Source of the DNA: Pseudoduganella violacea
GTDB taxonomy: Bacteria; Pseudomonadota; Gammaproteobacteria; Burkholderiales; Burkholderiaceae_D
Direction: 5' to 3'
DNA length: 64,000 bases
Assembly: GCF_014191875.1 (NCBI RefSeq)
Contig: NZ_JACHXD010000001.1
Span: 1 to 64,000, forward strand
The position numbers and the translations under genes were made by a program. The notes beneath the pieces were generated by a model that saw only the letters and a list, made by a program, of their open reading frames with translations, ran no database searches and was not told the origin of the DNA. Below are positions 34,406 to 42,629 of the stretch, in pieces. Numbering within the stretch: the stretch's first letter is position 1; the number at the start of each line of letters is the position of its first letter.

Positions 34406-35629
34406 CTAAGCGAGGGCGAAACGCTTCTGCTCGGGCAGGCAATGGCGCTGCAAATCGTATCCCTGCACGATGGTGTTGCGCGCCGCTTCGCGCAGATGGC
34501 CGAGCGAGGCGCGCCGCTGCAAGGCGTCCGCCACGCTCGCGGCCAGCGCCTGCGGGTCGAAGAAGTCGGTCAGCAGGCCATTCACGCCATGTTCGATCAC
34601 CTCCTCCACCGGCGCCGTGCGTGAGGCCACGATCAGGCAACCCACGCTCATCGCCTCCATCAGGGACCAGGACAGCACGAAGGGATAGGTGAGATAGCTG
34701 TACACCGCCGACACCTGCATCAGCTGGGTGAGCAAGGCATGCGGGACTTTGCCGACGAAATGGATGCGGCGCATATCGAGCCGCGCCGCCACCTCGTCGC
34801 GGAAGATCGCTTTCCAGCTCTGCCCCTTGGGTGGCGCGGCGCCATAGCTGACGCCATCGCCGCCCACAATCACGATGCGCGCGTTCGGCCGCAAACGCTG
34901 CAGCTCCGGCAAGGCGCGCATGAAGGTGTGATAGCCGCGGTAAGGCTCCAGATGGCGCGCCACGAACGTCACCACCTCGTCGCCCGGCCGCAGCACCAGC
35001 CCCGCCTTGGACAGCGTGACGCGGGCCTGGGCATCGGGCCGGAAGCGCTGGCTGTCGATGCCGTCGTGGATGACCGAAATGCGCTGGCGGAACCAGTCTG
35101 GATGGCGGTCGCGCTGGAAGCGCGTCGGCGACAGGCCCGCGTCCGCGCTGGCCATCGCATGCAGCAAATGGGTATTGCGCAGCCGCAGGCGCTGGCGGCT
35201 CTGCAGGGTGGCTTCGGCGCTGAATTCCGGATCGAAGTGGGAATCGCCGCCCTCGGCGCCGTAATAGTATTCGGCATAGATTAGCAGGCGCGCGCGCGGA
35301 AACACGTCCTGGGCGAACAAGCCCTCGCCCCAGCCGGGATGGACGAAGATCACCTCCGGCGTAAAGCCCTGCTCCTTGAGCCGCTGCAGCGACTCCGCCG
35401 CCGATTCGCCGCGCAGCAGCTTGCCGTACAAATCGCGCAGCTGCGGCGCTGAGGACGTGCCGCCGGCCCCCGGCGCCAAGTGGTGGCAGACATAGCGCAC
35501 GCCCGGCAGCGCTTCGCTCTGGGCACGCATGCCGAGGGCGACGACCTCGTGGCCATCGGCCGCCAGGGCCGGCGCCAAATGGCGGAACTGGCCGGGGAAA
35601 TTCTGGTGGATGAAGAGAAAGCGTGCCAT
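34406..35629 (-). CDS. Glycosyltransferase family 4 protein
   Basis: A 407-residue GT-B glycosyltransferase. The N-terminal Rossmann lobe starts MARFLFIHQNFPGQFRHLAP, and the donor-binding C lobe shows VVTFVARHLEPYRGYHTFMR, RIVIVGGDGVSYG and a SVGCLIVASRTAPVEEVIEH motif with the conserved Glu. Proteins of this group transfer a sugar from a nucleotide donor in polysaccharide or glycoconjugate synthesis. No other polysaccharide genes are adjacent, so substrate and pathway are unknown. No signal peptide. Confidence 0.88.
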   Translation of the reverse strand: MARFLFIHQNFPGQFRHLAPALAADGHEVVALGMRAQSEALPGVRYVCHHLAPGAGGTSSAPQLRDLYGKLLRGESAAESLQRLKEQGFTPEVIFVHPGWGEGLFAQDVFPRARLLIYAEYYYGAEGGDSHFDPEFSAEATLQSRQRLRLRNTHLLHAMASADAGLSPTRFQRDRHPDWFRQRISVIHDGIDSQRFRPDAQARVTLSKAGLVLRPGDEVVTFVARHLEPYRGYHTFMRALPELQRLRPNARIVIVGGDGVSYGAAPPKGQSWKAIFRDEVAARLDMRRIHFVGKVPHALLTQLMQVSAVYSYLTYPFVLSWSLMEAMSVGCLIVASRTAPVEEVIEHGVNGLLTDFFDPQALAASVADALQRRASLGHLREAARNTIVQGYDLQRHCLPEQKRFALA

Positions 35630-35734
35630 AAAGCTTGCGAAATTGTATTTTGGAAATAATATATCAATTTTGCAAAGCAGCTCCAGCCATCATTATTTCT
35701 TATATCCCGGCAGGCCCGCCGTCCTGATGCGAAG

Positions 35735-36148
35735 TTAAGACTTCTTATTCTTGAGCGCGGCGGCAATCGCCGGCATATAACTGGAATGCAAGATTCCCAT
35801 CTTGGGTAAGGGAAGATGGGCTTGCGGACCAGGCGCCGGAGCAAACCAGTCGCTATCGAAGGGAAGCGCAAGCAGTACCGCCACGTCAAATTTGGTCCGG
35901 TAGGACAGGCCGCTGCTGGAAAATCCGGGATCTGCCGGGTCCAGTACGACCTCGGTCGGATACAAGCGGTCGGTTTTCTGGCTCGTCCCATACACAACCG
36001 AAACTTCATGCGTGCCCGGCGACACCCTGGCCACCAACGCCGGCCGCCGCTTAGGGCCGGGCTGGCCCAATACCTGCGGAAAGGCGCACCAGACAATATC
36101 CCCCGGCGCAGGCAACGGATGGAAGAGCCGCTTTGGCCGCAGCGCCAT
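35735..36148 (-). CDS. PemK/MazF-like toxin
   Basis: A 137-residue protein with the PemK/MazF start pattern PAPGDIVWCAFPQVLGQPGP and KRRPALVARV. MazF-type proteins are mRNA interferases. The C-terminal half (PKMGILHSSYMPAIAAALKN) is less typical, so this is a divergent member. It is preceded by a 93-residue gene 3 bases upstream, the normal antitoxin-toxin order, with a palindromic operator before that. Whether the ribonuclease is active cannot be judged. Confidence 0.7.
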   Translation of the reverse strand: MALRPKRLFHPLPAPGDIVWCAFPQVLGQPGPKRRPALVARVSPGTHEVSVVYGTSQKTDRLYPTEVVLDPADPGFSSSGLSYRTKFDVAVLLALPFDSDWFAPAPGPQAHLPLPKMGILHSSYMPAIAAALKNKKS

Positions 36149-36151
36149 GGC

Positions 36152-36433
36152 TCAGAAAATCCGCTCCGTGAAACTCTCTTCCGGCGTACCGGTGGCCGGA
36201 CTCTCCCTGCGGATAGCGTCGATTTGGTCTTGGCTTAAAGTCCCGTCGTCTTGCTCGTAAAAGGGCAGGTAGCGCTCCGCCATCTGTTTTAGCGCCAAAT
36301 GCGCCACTTCTGTTTTGCTCAGGCCCGTGACCGCCATCAGCTTTTCCAGTGTCGCCTGGCTCACGCCGGTCGGCGTATCCTGCTTGCGCAAGCGCAACAG
36401 AAATCCGGCTTGCTGCAATTCTGTTTTGTCCAT
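36152..36433 (-). CDS. Probable antitoxin of the PemK/MazF-like pair
   Basis: A 93-residue protein starting MDKTELQQAGFLLRLRKQDT. It contains a helix-turn-helix or ribbon-helix-helix-like segment (VSQATLEKLMAVTGLSKTEV) and an acidic C-terminal part (LSQDQIDAIRRESPATGTPE) of the kind that wraps the toxin. Assignment rests on context: 3-base spacing to the toxin gene, first position and an upstream inverted repeat. I do not recognise an exact family. Confidence 0.55.
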   Translation of the reverse strand: MDKTELQQAGFLLRLRKQDTPTGVSQATLEKLMAVTGLSKTEVAHLALKQMAERYLPFYEQDDGTLSQDQIDAIRRESPATGTPEESFTERIF

Positions 36434-36452
36434 TTTCCACGTCCCCGCATTC

Positions 36453-36471
36453 GATATATCTAATATATATC
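36453..36471. promoter_or_regulatory. Inverted repeat, likely operator of the toxin-antitoxin operon
   Basis: GATATAT and ATATATC flank CTAAT, 20 bases upstream of the antitoxin ATG. The AT-rich core would overlap the -10 region of the operon, a usual site for antitoxin autorepression. Confidence 0.5.
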
Positions 36472-36491
36472 AGCCACCCCGGTTTTCAATC

Positions 36492-36568
36492 AGCCATCAT
36501 TTTTCCTTATGACGCCCTCCGAGTTTCATATTTGTTTGTACGTAAACTTGACCGAACACTGAACAAGG
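36492..36568 (+). repeat. 77-bp direct repeat, copy A
   Basis: This copy matches 38773-38849 over 77 bases with about 14 differences and no gaps. Both begin with the same 19 bases (AGCCATCATTTTTCCTTAT) and share CGTAAACTTG and ACACTGAA. The two copies bracket the AT-rich islet. A shorter relative of the first 25 bases is at 35685-35709 (AGCCATCATTATTTCTTAT). Confidence 0.8.
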
Positions 36569-36583
36569 AGGGCTGCACACGCC

Positions 36584-36697
36584 ATCCACAGCCCGTCCAT
36601 CTCACGCACCTTGGTGCTGTGCGCCTCGCGCCCCATTTCGCTGGCGAACGCGGCCAGCGCAATTGCCCGCGAGGCCCAGCAAGCCGTCGTCGAGCTA
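36584..36697 (+). pseudogene. LysR regulator 3' fragment
   Basis: In frame from 36584 the sequence encodes IHSPSISRTLVLCASRPISL and ANAASAIAREAQQAVVEL. This lines up with the C-terminal region of the complete LysR protein at 33463-34392 (IHHPPISRTAVLCASRTIPL, TNAANAISQLALQVAQEL). No other part of a LysR gene is present nearby: repeat copy A lies directly upstream. It is a remnant of a deleted or recombined regulator gene. Confidence 0.75.
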
Positions 36698-37315
36698 TAC
36701 GAGAGCGTTCCGTCATATTGCCCCAACTCTCACTACTGGAGACCTGAAGGCGTCGCACTCGGAATGAGGACCAATCCGATGTCTTATCAGGAGTCCGCCA
36801 CATCTGCCACCGCGTACGCAGCCCAAACCGGGCAGCGACTCTTACTTCGACTCTGAATTCTCCAGCGGCCCCATCTTCATACGCGGCAAGACTGAAAAGG
36901 CATTTTCCACAATGAGGTTGCAGCAGGATTGGATATACGCCGCATCCATTTTCGTCGGCAAGCTGTGCGGTACTGACCCAGTTGAATCAATGCTCCCTAA
37001 ACATGATGCGCGTGGATAAGCTAAGTCCGTGTGAGCCGCGGAAAACGCCAGCCTTCTGGGCTGTTCAGCATTAGCAGTTAATCTTCCCTATTAATATGCA
37101 TGCGAACTGAAAGTGCTGGCATTTTTAAATATTAATCAAGTGACAATTTGATAGTATTTTAGATTTTATGCCGCGTTATATTTAATGCAATCACATCAAG
37201 TTAAATGTTAAGGAAGATTTTTAAATTTAACATTTAAACAATCAAACCTTAGCTACTAGGATGGAAAACAAAATTGGATGTGATTTATAACCACATTATA
37301 GAAAGTTAAATTCCT
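36698..37315 (+). other. Gap with an unassigned open frame and an AT-rich leader
   Basis: After the LysR fragment, a frame without a clear start runs through PKPGSDSYFDSEFSSGPIF and MRLQQDWIYAASIFVGKLCG to a TAA at 37017-37019. It may be another gene remnant, but I do not recognise it. From about 37080 the base composition turns strongly AT-rich. A perfect 11-bp inverted repeat TTAAATGTTAA/TTAACATTTAA lies at 37201-37237 with a 15-base spacer, about 80 bases before the next gene; it could be an operator for the islet genes. Confidence 0.5.
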
Positions 37316-38185
37316 ATGACAGGCATGAAGAAACTTTTAATTAGCATCTTATGCGCAACAAATATTCTTTTTCTAGAATCTGCTGCAGCAGCTCCCGCTG
37401 GAGATATTTCCGTAAAATCTTTTATCCACTTCTCTTGGACAGAGGGCAACACCATCTCTTACTGCGCTGTGAACAGTAGAGGAGAATCCTCCTGTAAGAA
37501 TGCAGAAATGCCACAGACAGTAAAACATGTTTTGAAAGTCTTGCCCGGTAGTTTTGTATCGATAACCAAACCTAATTGGCTCGTGTTATCGGACAGCAGA
37601 GTAAGTCTTTGCGTACTAGCGGATGTTGATGAGATTTTATGCACAAAAGTAATGGAGGGGAGTGAACATCTTGGCTACGACATAACGTATCAAGACGCTT
37701 CTTTGCAAATCACCGAACAACCAAGAAATGGCGCCGCCGCCGAGAGAACGTCTAATTTTTCAGCACAATTTTCTAAATCGATGACAACAGCATCACTTCG
37801 GCTCTTTAGCGTAATGCGGAATTTTGATGGCAAAATTACAACCCCGTCGCAAGATAGGCCTACTTTAGCTACAAGAAAGGATAAGGTATCCAATAGAGAT
37901 TTGCATCATACCGATAACACCGACTCATTAAATATACGAGGTGCAATTAAAGACGAACCGCAAACTGACCTGCGTTACGTGGACGATGATGATGACTCCA
38001 ATGGGGAGTTTGGTGGGTTTGGTGGATTTGGCGGCGGATTTGGCGCAGCTGGTGGCGGAGGTGGTCCGACATGCTCGCCAGTAGGTTGTGTTATCACGAT
38101 TCCTCCTCCACCACCGATCAACGACCCAACCCCCCCCCTCTTCCGCCTTATTCCCCAGTGTCACTTTGCATACAATTTGGGATAA
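37316..38185 (+). CDS. Secreted hypothetical protein, Gly-rich, interrupted at a C9 run
   Basis: The 289-residue reading has a signal peptide (MKKLLISILCATNILFLESA then AAA, from the second Met at 37325) and an unrecognised domain with Cys residues (ISYCAVNSRGESSCKNAEM, SRVSLCVLADVDEILC). An acidic patch (YVDDDDDSNGEFGG), a glycine-rich stretch and a proline-rich stretch follow. At a run of nine C (38130-38138) the frame changes into a short tail ending CHFAYNLG. The other phase continues for 80 more residues with a Cys-rich ending, so the annotated stop is probably due to a frameshift. Codon use and GC content are far lower than in neighbours, indicating transfer. Function unknown. Confidence 0.6.
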   Translation: MTGMKKLLISILCATNILFLESAAAAPAGDISVKSFIHFSWTEGNTISYCAVNSRGESSCKNAEMPQTVKHVLKVLPGSFVSITKPNWLVLSDSRVSLCVLADVDEILCTKVMEGSEHLGYDITYQDASLQITEQPRNGAAAERTSNFSAQFSKSMTTASLRLFSVMRNFDGKITTPSQDRPTLATRKDKVSNRDLHHTDNTDSLNIRGAIKDEPQTDLRYVDDDDDSNGEFGGFGGFGGGFGAAGGGGGPTCSPVGCVITIPPPPPINDPTPPLFRLIPQCHFAYNLG

Positions 38186-38394
38186 ACTGCGATACGCCAG
38201 CCCCAAGTACTCCAAGTACACCGTTGCCAAACTTAGGTGATAGTAGTGTGGGGGAGGCGAAGAGATGCGAAAAGGTCAGAGCAGATTGTCGTGCAGCCTG
38301 TAGCGATGCAACGTTGCCAACCCCTCCTGGAAATGATGGTTGGAATTTCTATCGTTGCTTAAACAAGTGCATTGCCAGCGCAGGCTGTCCTTAA
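38139..38394 (+). other. Displaced 3' part of the secreted protein (other frame after the C9 run)
   Basis: Directly after the C run the alternative frame reads LPPYSPVSLCIQFGINC, then a Pro/Thr/Ser linker and RCEKVRADCRAACSDATLP, ending NFYRCLNKCIASAGCP. Eight cysteines in about 80 residues point to a disulfide-rich exported domain, fitting the signal peptide of the upstream frame. Ten (or seven) C bases instead of nine would join the two parts into a protein of about 359 residues. The frame has no good start of its own. Confidence 0.6.
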
Positions 38395-38404
38395 AGGGGA
38401 AGAT

Positions 38405-38623
38405 ATGCAAAAACATATTGCAGTGGAAATCAATAAACTGATGATGGAATTTTCCAAAAAGCTAAATGATTCGCTTATCCTGGTGCAGGATGGCGGCGAA
38501 CCAGATGATTTTGCGAAATACCGCGAAGAGGTAAGCAAGCTTATGACAATCATGTATCTGGATATCATGAAGCCAATCCATCTTTGCTATCCTGATCTGG
38601 AGCCTCAAGGCTTAAAGAATTAG
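38405..38623 (+). CDS. Small hypothetical protein (72 aa) paired with the secreted protein
   Basis: The ATG at 38405 has an excellent AGGGGAAG site. The product starts MQKHIAVEINKLMMEFSKKL and continues LILVQDGGEPDDFAKYREEV, a soluble, mostly helical cytoplasmic protein without Cys-rich character. It starts 10 bases after the stop of the Cys-rich frame and is followed by a strong terminator, so the two form one transcription unit. A small cytoplasmic protein behind a larger exported one resembles effector/immunity pairs, but this is only context. Confidence 0.6.
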   Translation: MQKHIAVEINKLMMEFSKKLNDSLILVQDGGEPDDFAKYREEVSKLMTIMYLDIMKPIHLCYPDLEPQGLKN

Positions 38624-38679
38624 CTTTCCCCAGCGCCCCTCATCTTGCTCTCAAGATAGCGTAGTTCAGCCCAAATTGC

Positions 38680-38727
38680 GGCGTCATCATCGGTTTGCTA
38701 TGGACCGATGATGACGCCCTTTTTCTT
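38680..38727 (+). terminator. Strong rho-independent terminator closing the islet operon
   Basis: GGCGTCATCATCGGT (38680-38694) and ACCGATGATGACGCC (38704-38718) form a perfect 15-bp stem with a 9-base loop, followed by CTTTTTCTT. It lies about 55 bases past the 72-residue ORF. Confidence 0.92.
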
Positions 38728-38772
38728 AAAATCAAACTAAATTCGTCTGATAAATGGCTTGCTCCAATAGTT

Positions 38773-38849
38773 AGCCATCATTTTTCCTTATACCCCCATC
38801 CGAATTCCGTATTTCCGTATACGTAAACTTGGCCGTACACTGAAAAAGG
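38773..38849 (+). repeat. 77-bp direct repeat, copy B
   Basis: Second copy of the repeat described at 36492-36568. It ends about 100 bases before the indolepyruvate oxidoreductase start, so it may contain that gene's promoter or an operator; the shared block TACGTAAACTTG with a nearby ACACTG is the best-conserved part. Confidence 0.8.
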
Positions 38850-38947
38850 CTGCCCACGCTGCAGCCATCGTGACTAGGAGAGGACGCGCCCACCCGGCGC
38901 CGACCCCGCCAGACACACACCGGACCACAACTTTGGAGACAGCCACC

Positions 38948-41900
38948 ATGCCCGATATCTCGGCACCAGGCAGCAACTCGCCTGTACTGAACCCCGTCAC
39001 CCTCGACGATAAATACACTTCCACTTCCGGCAAGATCTTCCTCTCCGGCATTCAAGCCCTGGTGCGCCTGCCGATGATGCAGCGCGTGCGCGATGCGGCG
39101 GCCGGGCTGAATACCGCCGGCTTCATCTCCGGCTACCGCGGCTCGCCGCTGGGCGGCCTGGATGAAACTCTGTGGAAGGCGAAAAAGCATCTGGAAGCGA
39201 ACCACGTGCAGTTCGTGCCGGGCGTGAACGAGGATCTGGCCGCGACGGCGGTCTGGGGTTCGCAGCAGGTGGACCTGATCGGTCCCGCCAAATACGATGG
39301 CGTCTACGCCATGTGGTACGGCAAAGGGCCGGGCGTGGACCGCTGCGGCGACGTCTTCAAACATATGAACCATGCCGGCACCTCGAAGCATGGCGGCATC
39401 CTGCTGGTGGCGGGCGACGACCATGGCGCCTACTCCTCCACCCTGCCCCACCAGTCCGACCATATCTTCTCGGCCTGCATGATCCCCCTGCTGTATCCCT
39501 GCAATGTGCAGGAATACCTGGATCTGGGCGTGCACGGCTGGGCCATGTCGCGCTTTTCCGGCTGCGCGGTGGCCTTCAAGGCGCTGGCCGACACAGTGGA
39601 ATCGAGCGCCTCGGTCGATGCCGACCCATTCCGCGTGCAAGTGAAGATTCCCAAGGACTTCCAGATGCCGGAAGGCGGCCTCAATGCCCGCCTGTCCAGC
39701 ATCCCGCTGGGCCAGCAGGCGCGCAATCAGGAAGCGCTGATGCAGGACTATAAAATCTACGCGGCCCTGGCTTACGCCCGCGAGAACAAATTGAATCACA
39801 CCACCATCGACAGCAAGGACGCCAAGCTGGGCATCATCGCTTCCGGCAAGTCCTATCTCGACGTGCTGGAAGCGCTGGAAGAACTGGGCATCGACGAGGC
39901 GATGGCGGCGAAAGTCGGCCTGCGCCTGTTCAAGGTGGCCATGCCTTGGCCGTTGGAGCCGGACAGCGTGCGCGAATTCGCGCAAGGCCTGGACGAGATC
40001 CTGGTGGTGGAGGAAAAACGCCAGATTGTCGAGTACCAGCTCAAGGAGCAGCTGTACAACTGGCGCGACGACGTGCGTCCGCGCGTGATCGGCAAGTTCG
40101 ATGAAAAAGGCGAGTGGGTGGCGCCGCGCGGCGAATGGCTGCTGACGTCGAAGGCCGACTTCTCGGTGTCGCAAGTGGCGCGCGTGATCGCCAGCCGCGT
40201 CAAGCGCTATATCGCCGACACCAATATCCAGGACCAGATCAAGGCCCGCCTGACTTTCCTCGACGCCAAGGACGCGGTGCTGCGGAAGGCTATCGGCACG
40301 CCTTTCCGTCCAGCCTTCTATTGCTCCGGCTGCCCGCACAATACCTCGACCAAGGTGCCGGACGGCAGCTTCGCCCTGGCCGGCATCGGCTGCCACGTGA
40401 TGGCGACCTCGATCTATCCGGAGATGAACAAGCTGACCACCCATATGGGCGGCGAAGGCGCGCCATGGATCGGCCAGGCCGCCTTCTCCAAAGTGCCGCA
40501 TGTGTTCCAGAACCTGGGCGACGGCACTTACTTCCACTCCGGCTATCTGGCGATCCGCGCCGCCGTGGCGGCGAAAGTGAACATCACCTACAAGATCCTG
40601 TACAACGACGCCGTGGCCATGACCGGCGGCCAGCCGGTGGACGGCACCGTCTCCGTGCCGATGATCGCGCAGCAGATGGCGGCCGAAGGCGTGAAGCGCG
40701 TGGCCCTGGTGACGGAAGACCTGTCGCGCTATGAAGACCGCTCCGCCCTGCCGGAGCTGGTGACGCTGCACGACCGCAAGGATATGGACGCGGTACAGCG
40801 CGAACTGCGCGAACTCGATGGCTGCTCGGTGCTGATCTACGACCAGACCTGCGCCGCAGAGAAGCGCCGCCGCCGCAAGAAAAACGAATTCCCCGATCCG
40901 AACAAGCGCATGGTCATCAACGAAGCCGTGTGCGAAGGCTGCGGCGACTGCGGCATCCAGTCCAACTGCGTGTCCATCCTGCCGAAGGAAACGGAATTCG
41001 GCCGCAAGCGCACCATCGACCAGTCCTCCTGCAATAAGGACTATTCCTGCGTCAAAGGCTTCTGCCCCAGCTTCGTGACGGTGGAAGGCGGCGCACTGAA
41101 GAAATCGAAGACCGGCGTGAGCAAGGACAAGAACAGCGACGATGGCTGGGGCGCGCTGCCGCAGCCGGTGCTGCCGGCCTGCGAGCAACCCTACAACATC
41201 CTGATCAACGGCATCGGCGGCACCGGCGTGATTACCGTCGGCGCGCTGATGGGCATGGCCGCCCACCTCGAAGGCAAGGGCGCCTCCGTACTGGACATGA
41301 CCGGCATGTCGCAGAAAAACGGTTCGGTGACTTCGCATGTGAAAATCGCCGCCTCGCCGGCCCACCTGCGCGCCCAGCGCATCGCCACCGGCGAAGCCGA
41401 CCTGATTCTGGGCTGCGATATGCTGACCGCCGGCGCCGCCGACGCGGTGTCAAAAATGCGTCCGGGCCGCACCCTGGCCGTAGTCAACCTGCACGAGCAG
41501 CCGCCCGGCACCTTCGCCCAGAACGCCGACTGGCAGTATCCGGCGGAAGAAGTGCGCGCCCTGATCAGCGAATCGGTGGGCGCCGCCAGCAACCCGGGCA
41601 GCGTGGACTTCATCGACGCCACCAAACTGGCGACGGCGCTGATGGGCGATTCGATCGCCGCCAACCTCTTCATGCTGGGCTATTCCTGGCAGCGCGGCCG
41701 CATCCCGCTGAGCGAAGCCTCGCTGCTGCGCGCCATCGAAATGAATGGCGTGGCGGTGGAATCGAACAAGCGCAGCTTCCTGTGGGGCCGCCGCGCCGCC
41801 GTCGACCTGAAGCGCGTGGAGAAAGTGGCGACGCCGACCCAGGCCATCGTGGTGCAGATGCCGCAAAGCCTGGACACCATCATCAAGAAGCGCGTGGACT

Positions 41901-42511
41901 TCCTGACCGGCTACCAGAACGCGGCCTACGCCGCCCAATACGCGGAGCTGGTGGAACAGGTGCGCGCCAAGGAAACGGCCCTGGGCCTGGGCAATAAGCT
42001 CACCACCGCCGTGGCCAAGAACCTGTCCAAACTGATGGCCTACAAGGACGAATACGAAGTTGCCCGCCTGTATACCGACGGCCGCTTCGTCGAGCAGATG
42101 AAGCAGCAGTTCGAAGGCGACTTCTCGCTCAAGTTCAACCTGGCGCCGCCGATCTTCGCCAAGAAGGATGCGCAAGGCCATCTGGTGAAAGCCGAATACG
42201 GTTCGTGGATGTGGAAAGCCTTCCAGCTGCTGGCCAAGTTCAAGGGCCTGCGCGGCGGCGCCCTGGACATCTTCGGCTACACTGAAGAACGCAAGATGGA
42301 ACGCGCCCTGATCGTGGAATACCGCGAACTGGTCGCCGATCTGCTGGCGCGCCTCGACGCCGGCAACCACGAGCAGGCTGTGGCCCTGGCCGCCCTGCCG
42401 GAGAAAATCCGTGGCTTCGGCCATGTGAAGGAAAAAGCCGTCGCTACCTTCCATGAAGAGAAAGCCCGCCTGCTGGCCGACCTCCGCGAAGGCCAGAAAC
42501 GCGCCGCCTAA
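38948..42511 (+). CDS. Indolepyruvate ferredoxin oxidoreductase family protein (fused subunits)
   Basis: This 1187-residue enzyme is the single-chain form of 2-oxoacid:ferredoxin oxidoreductase that decarboxylates aryl or branched-chain 2-oxoacids to acyl-CoA. Regions in order are: an N-terminal pyruvate-ferredoxin-oxidoreductase-like domain (SGIQALVRLPMMQRVRDAAA, GFISGYRGSPLGGLDETLW); a TPP-binding domain with GDGTYFHSGYLAIRA and LYNDAVAMTGGQPVDG; ferredoxin-type cysteines (CEGCGDCGIQSNCVSI, CNKDYSCVKGFCPSF); and a gamma-type domain (INGIGGTGVITVGALMGMAA). Start at 38948 is preceded by TTGGAGACAGCCACC. The neighbour icmF suits acyl-CoA products of branched keto acids. Confidence 0.92.
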   Translation: MPDISAPGSNSPVLNPVTLDDKYTSTSGKIFLSGIQALVRLPMMQRVRDAAAGLNTAGFISGYRGSPLGGLDETLWKAKKHLEANHVQFVPGVNEDLAATAVWGSQQVDLIGPAKYDGVYAMWYGKGPGVDRCGDVFKHMNHAGTSKHGGILLVAGDDHGAYSSTLPHQSDHIFSACMIPLLYPCNVQEYLDLGVHGWAMSRFSGCAVAFKALADTVESSASVDADPFRVQVKIPKDFQMPEGGLNARLSSIPLGQQARNQEALMQDYKIYAALAYARENKLNHTTIDSKDAKLGIIASGKSYLDVLEALEELGIDEAMAAKVGLRLFKVAMPWPLEPDSVREFAQGLDEILVVEEKRQIVEYQLKEQLYNWRDDVRPRVIGKFDEKGEWVAPRGEWLLTSKADFSVSQVARVIASRVKRYIADTNIQDQIKARLTFLDAKDAVLRKAIGTPFRPAFYCSGCPHNTSTKVPDGSFALAGIGCHVMATSIYPEMNKLTTHMGGEGAPWIGQAAFSKVPHVFQNLGDGTYFHSGYLAIRAAVAAKVNITYKILYNDAVAMTGGQPVDGTVSVPMIAQQMAAEGVKRVALVTEDLSRYEDRSALPELVTLHDRKDMDAVQRELRELDGCSVLIYDQTCAAEKRRRRKKNEFPDPNKRMVINEAVCEGCGDCGIQSNCVSILPKETEFGRKRTIDQSSCNKDYSCVKGFCPSFVTVEGGALKKSKTGVSKDKNSDDGWGALPQPVLPACEQPYNILINGIGGTGVITVGALMGMAAHLEGKGASVLDMTGMSQKNGSVTSHVKIAASPAHLRAQRIATGEADLILGCDMLTAGAADAVSKMRPGRTLAVVNLHEQPPGTFAQNADWQYPAEEVRALISESVGAASNPGSVDFIDATKLATALMGDSIAANLFMLGYSWQRGRIPLSEASLLRAIEMNGVAVESNKRSFLWGRRAAVDLKRVEKVATPTQAIVVQMPQSLDTIIKKRVDFLTGYQNAAYAAQYAELVEQVRAKETALGLGNKLTTAVAKNLSKLMAYKDEYEVARLYTDGRFVEQMKQQFEGDFSLKFNLAPPIFAKKDAQGHLVKAEYGSWMWKAFQLLAKFKGLRGGALDIFGYTEERKMERALIVEYRELVADLLARLDAGNHEQAVALAALPEKIRGFGHVKEKAVATFHEEKARLLADLREGQKRAA

Positions 42512-42558
42512 GGCCGCGCCCTCCCCCGCTCCGGCACACCGGACGGGGGACGAGTTGC

Positions 42559-42585
42559 TTGACGTTTACGTTAACGTCATATAAT
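42559..42585 (+). promoter_or_regulatory. Promoter with ACGT-rich palindrome before icmF
   Basis: TGACGTTTACGTTAACGTCA (42560-42579) is a near-perfect palindrome with three ACGT cores. It overlaps a TTGACG -35-like hexamer (42559-42564) and touches TATAAT (42580-42585). The 15-base spacing is short, which can suit MerR-type control. The sequence resembles sites described for the MerR-family regulator LiuR of branched-chain amino-acid catabolism; this link is from memory and the regulator gene is not in the window. Confidence 0.6.
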
Positions 42586-42629
42586 TTAGATCTGATCCCG
42601 ATCGCGTGACAAGAATTTCAAGGACATCC

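Noticed and set aside
42523..42549. Hairpin after the indolepyruvate oxidoreductase gene as a terminator
   Set aside because: The stem CCCCCG/CGGGGG has a bulge and no T tract; transcription may continue to icmF.
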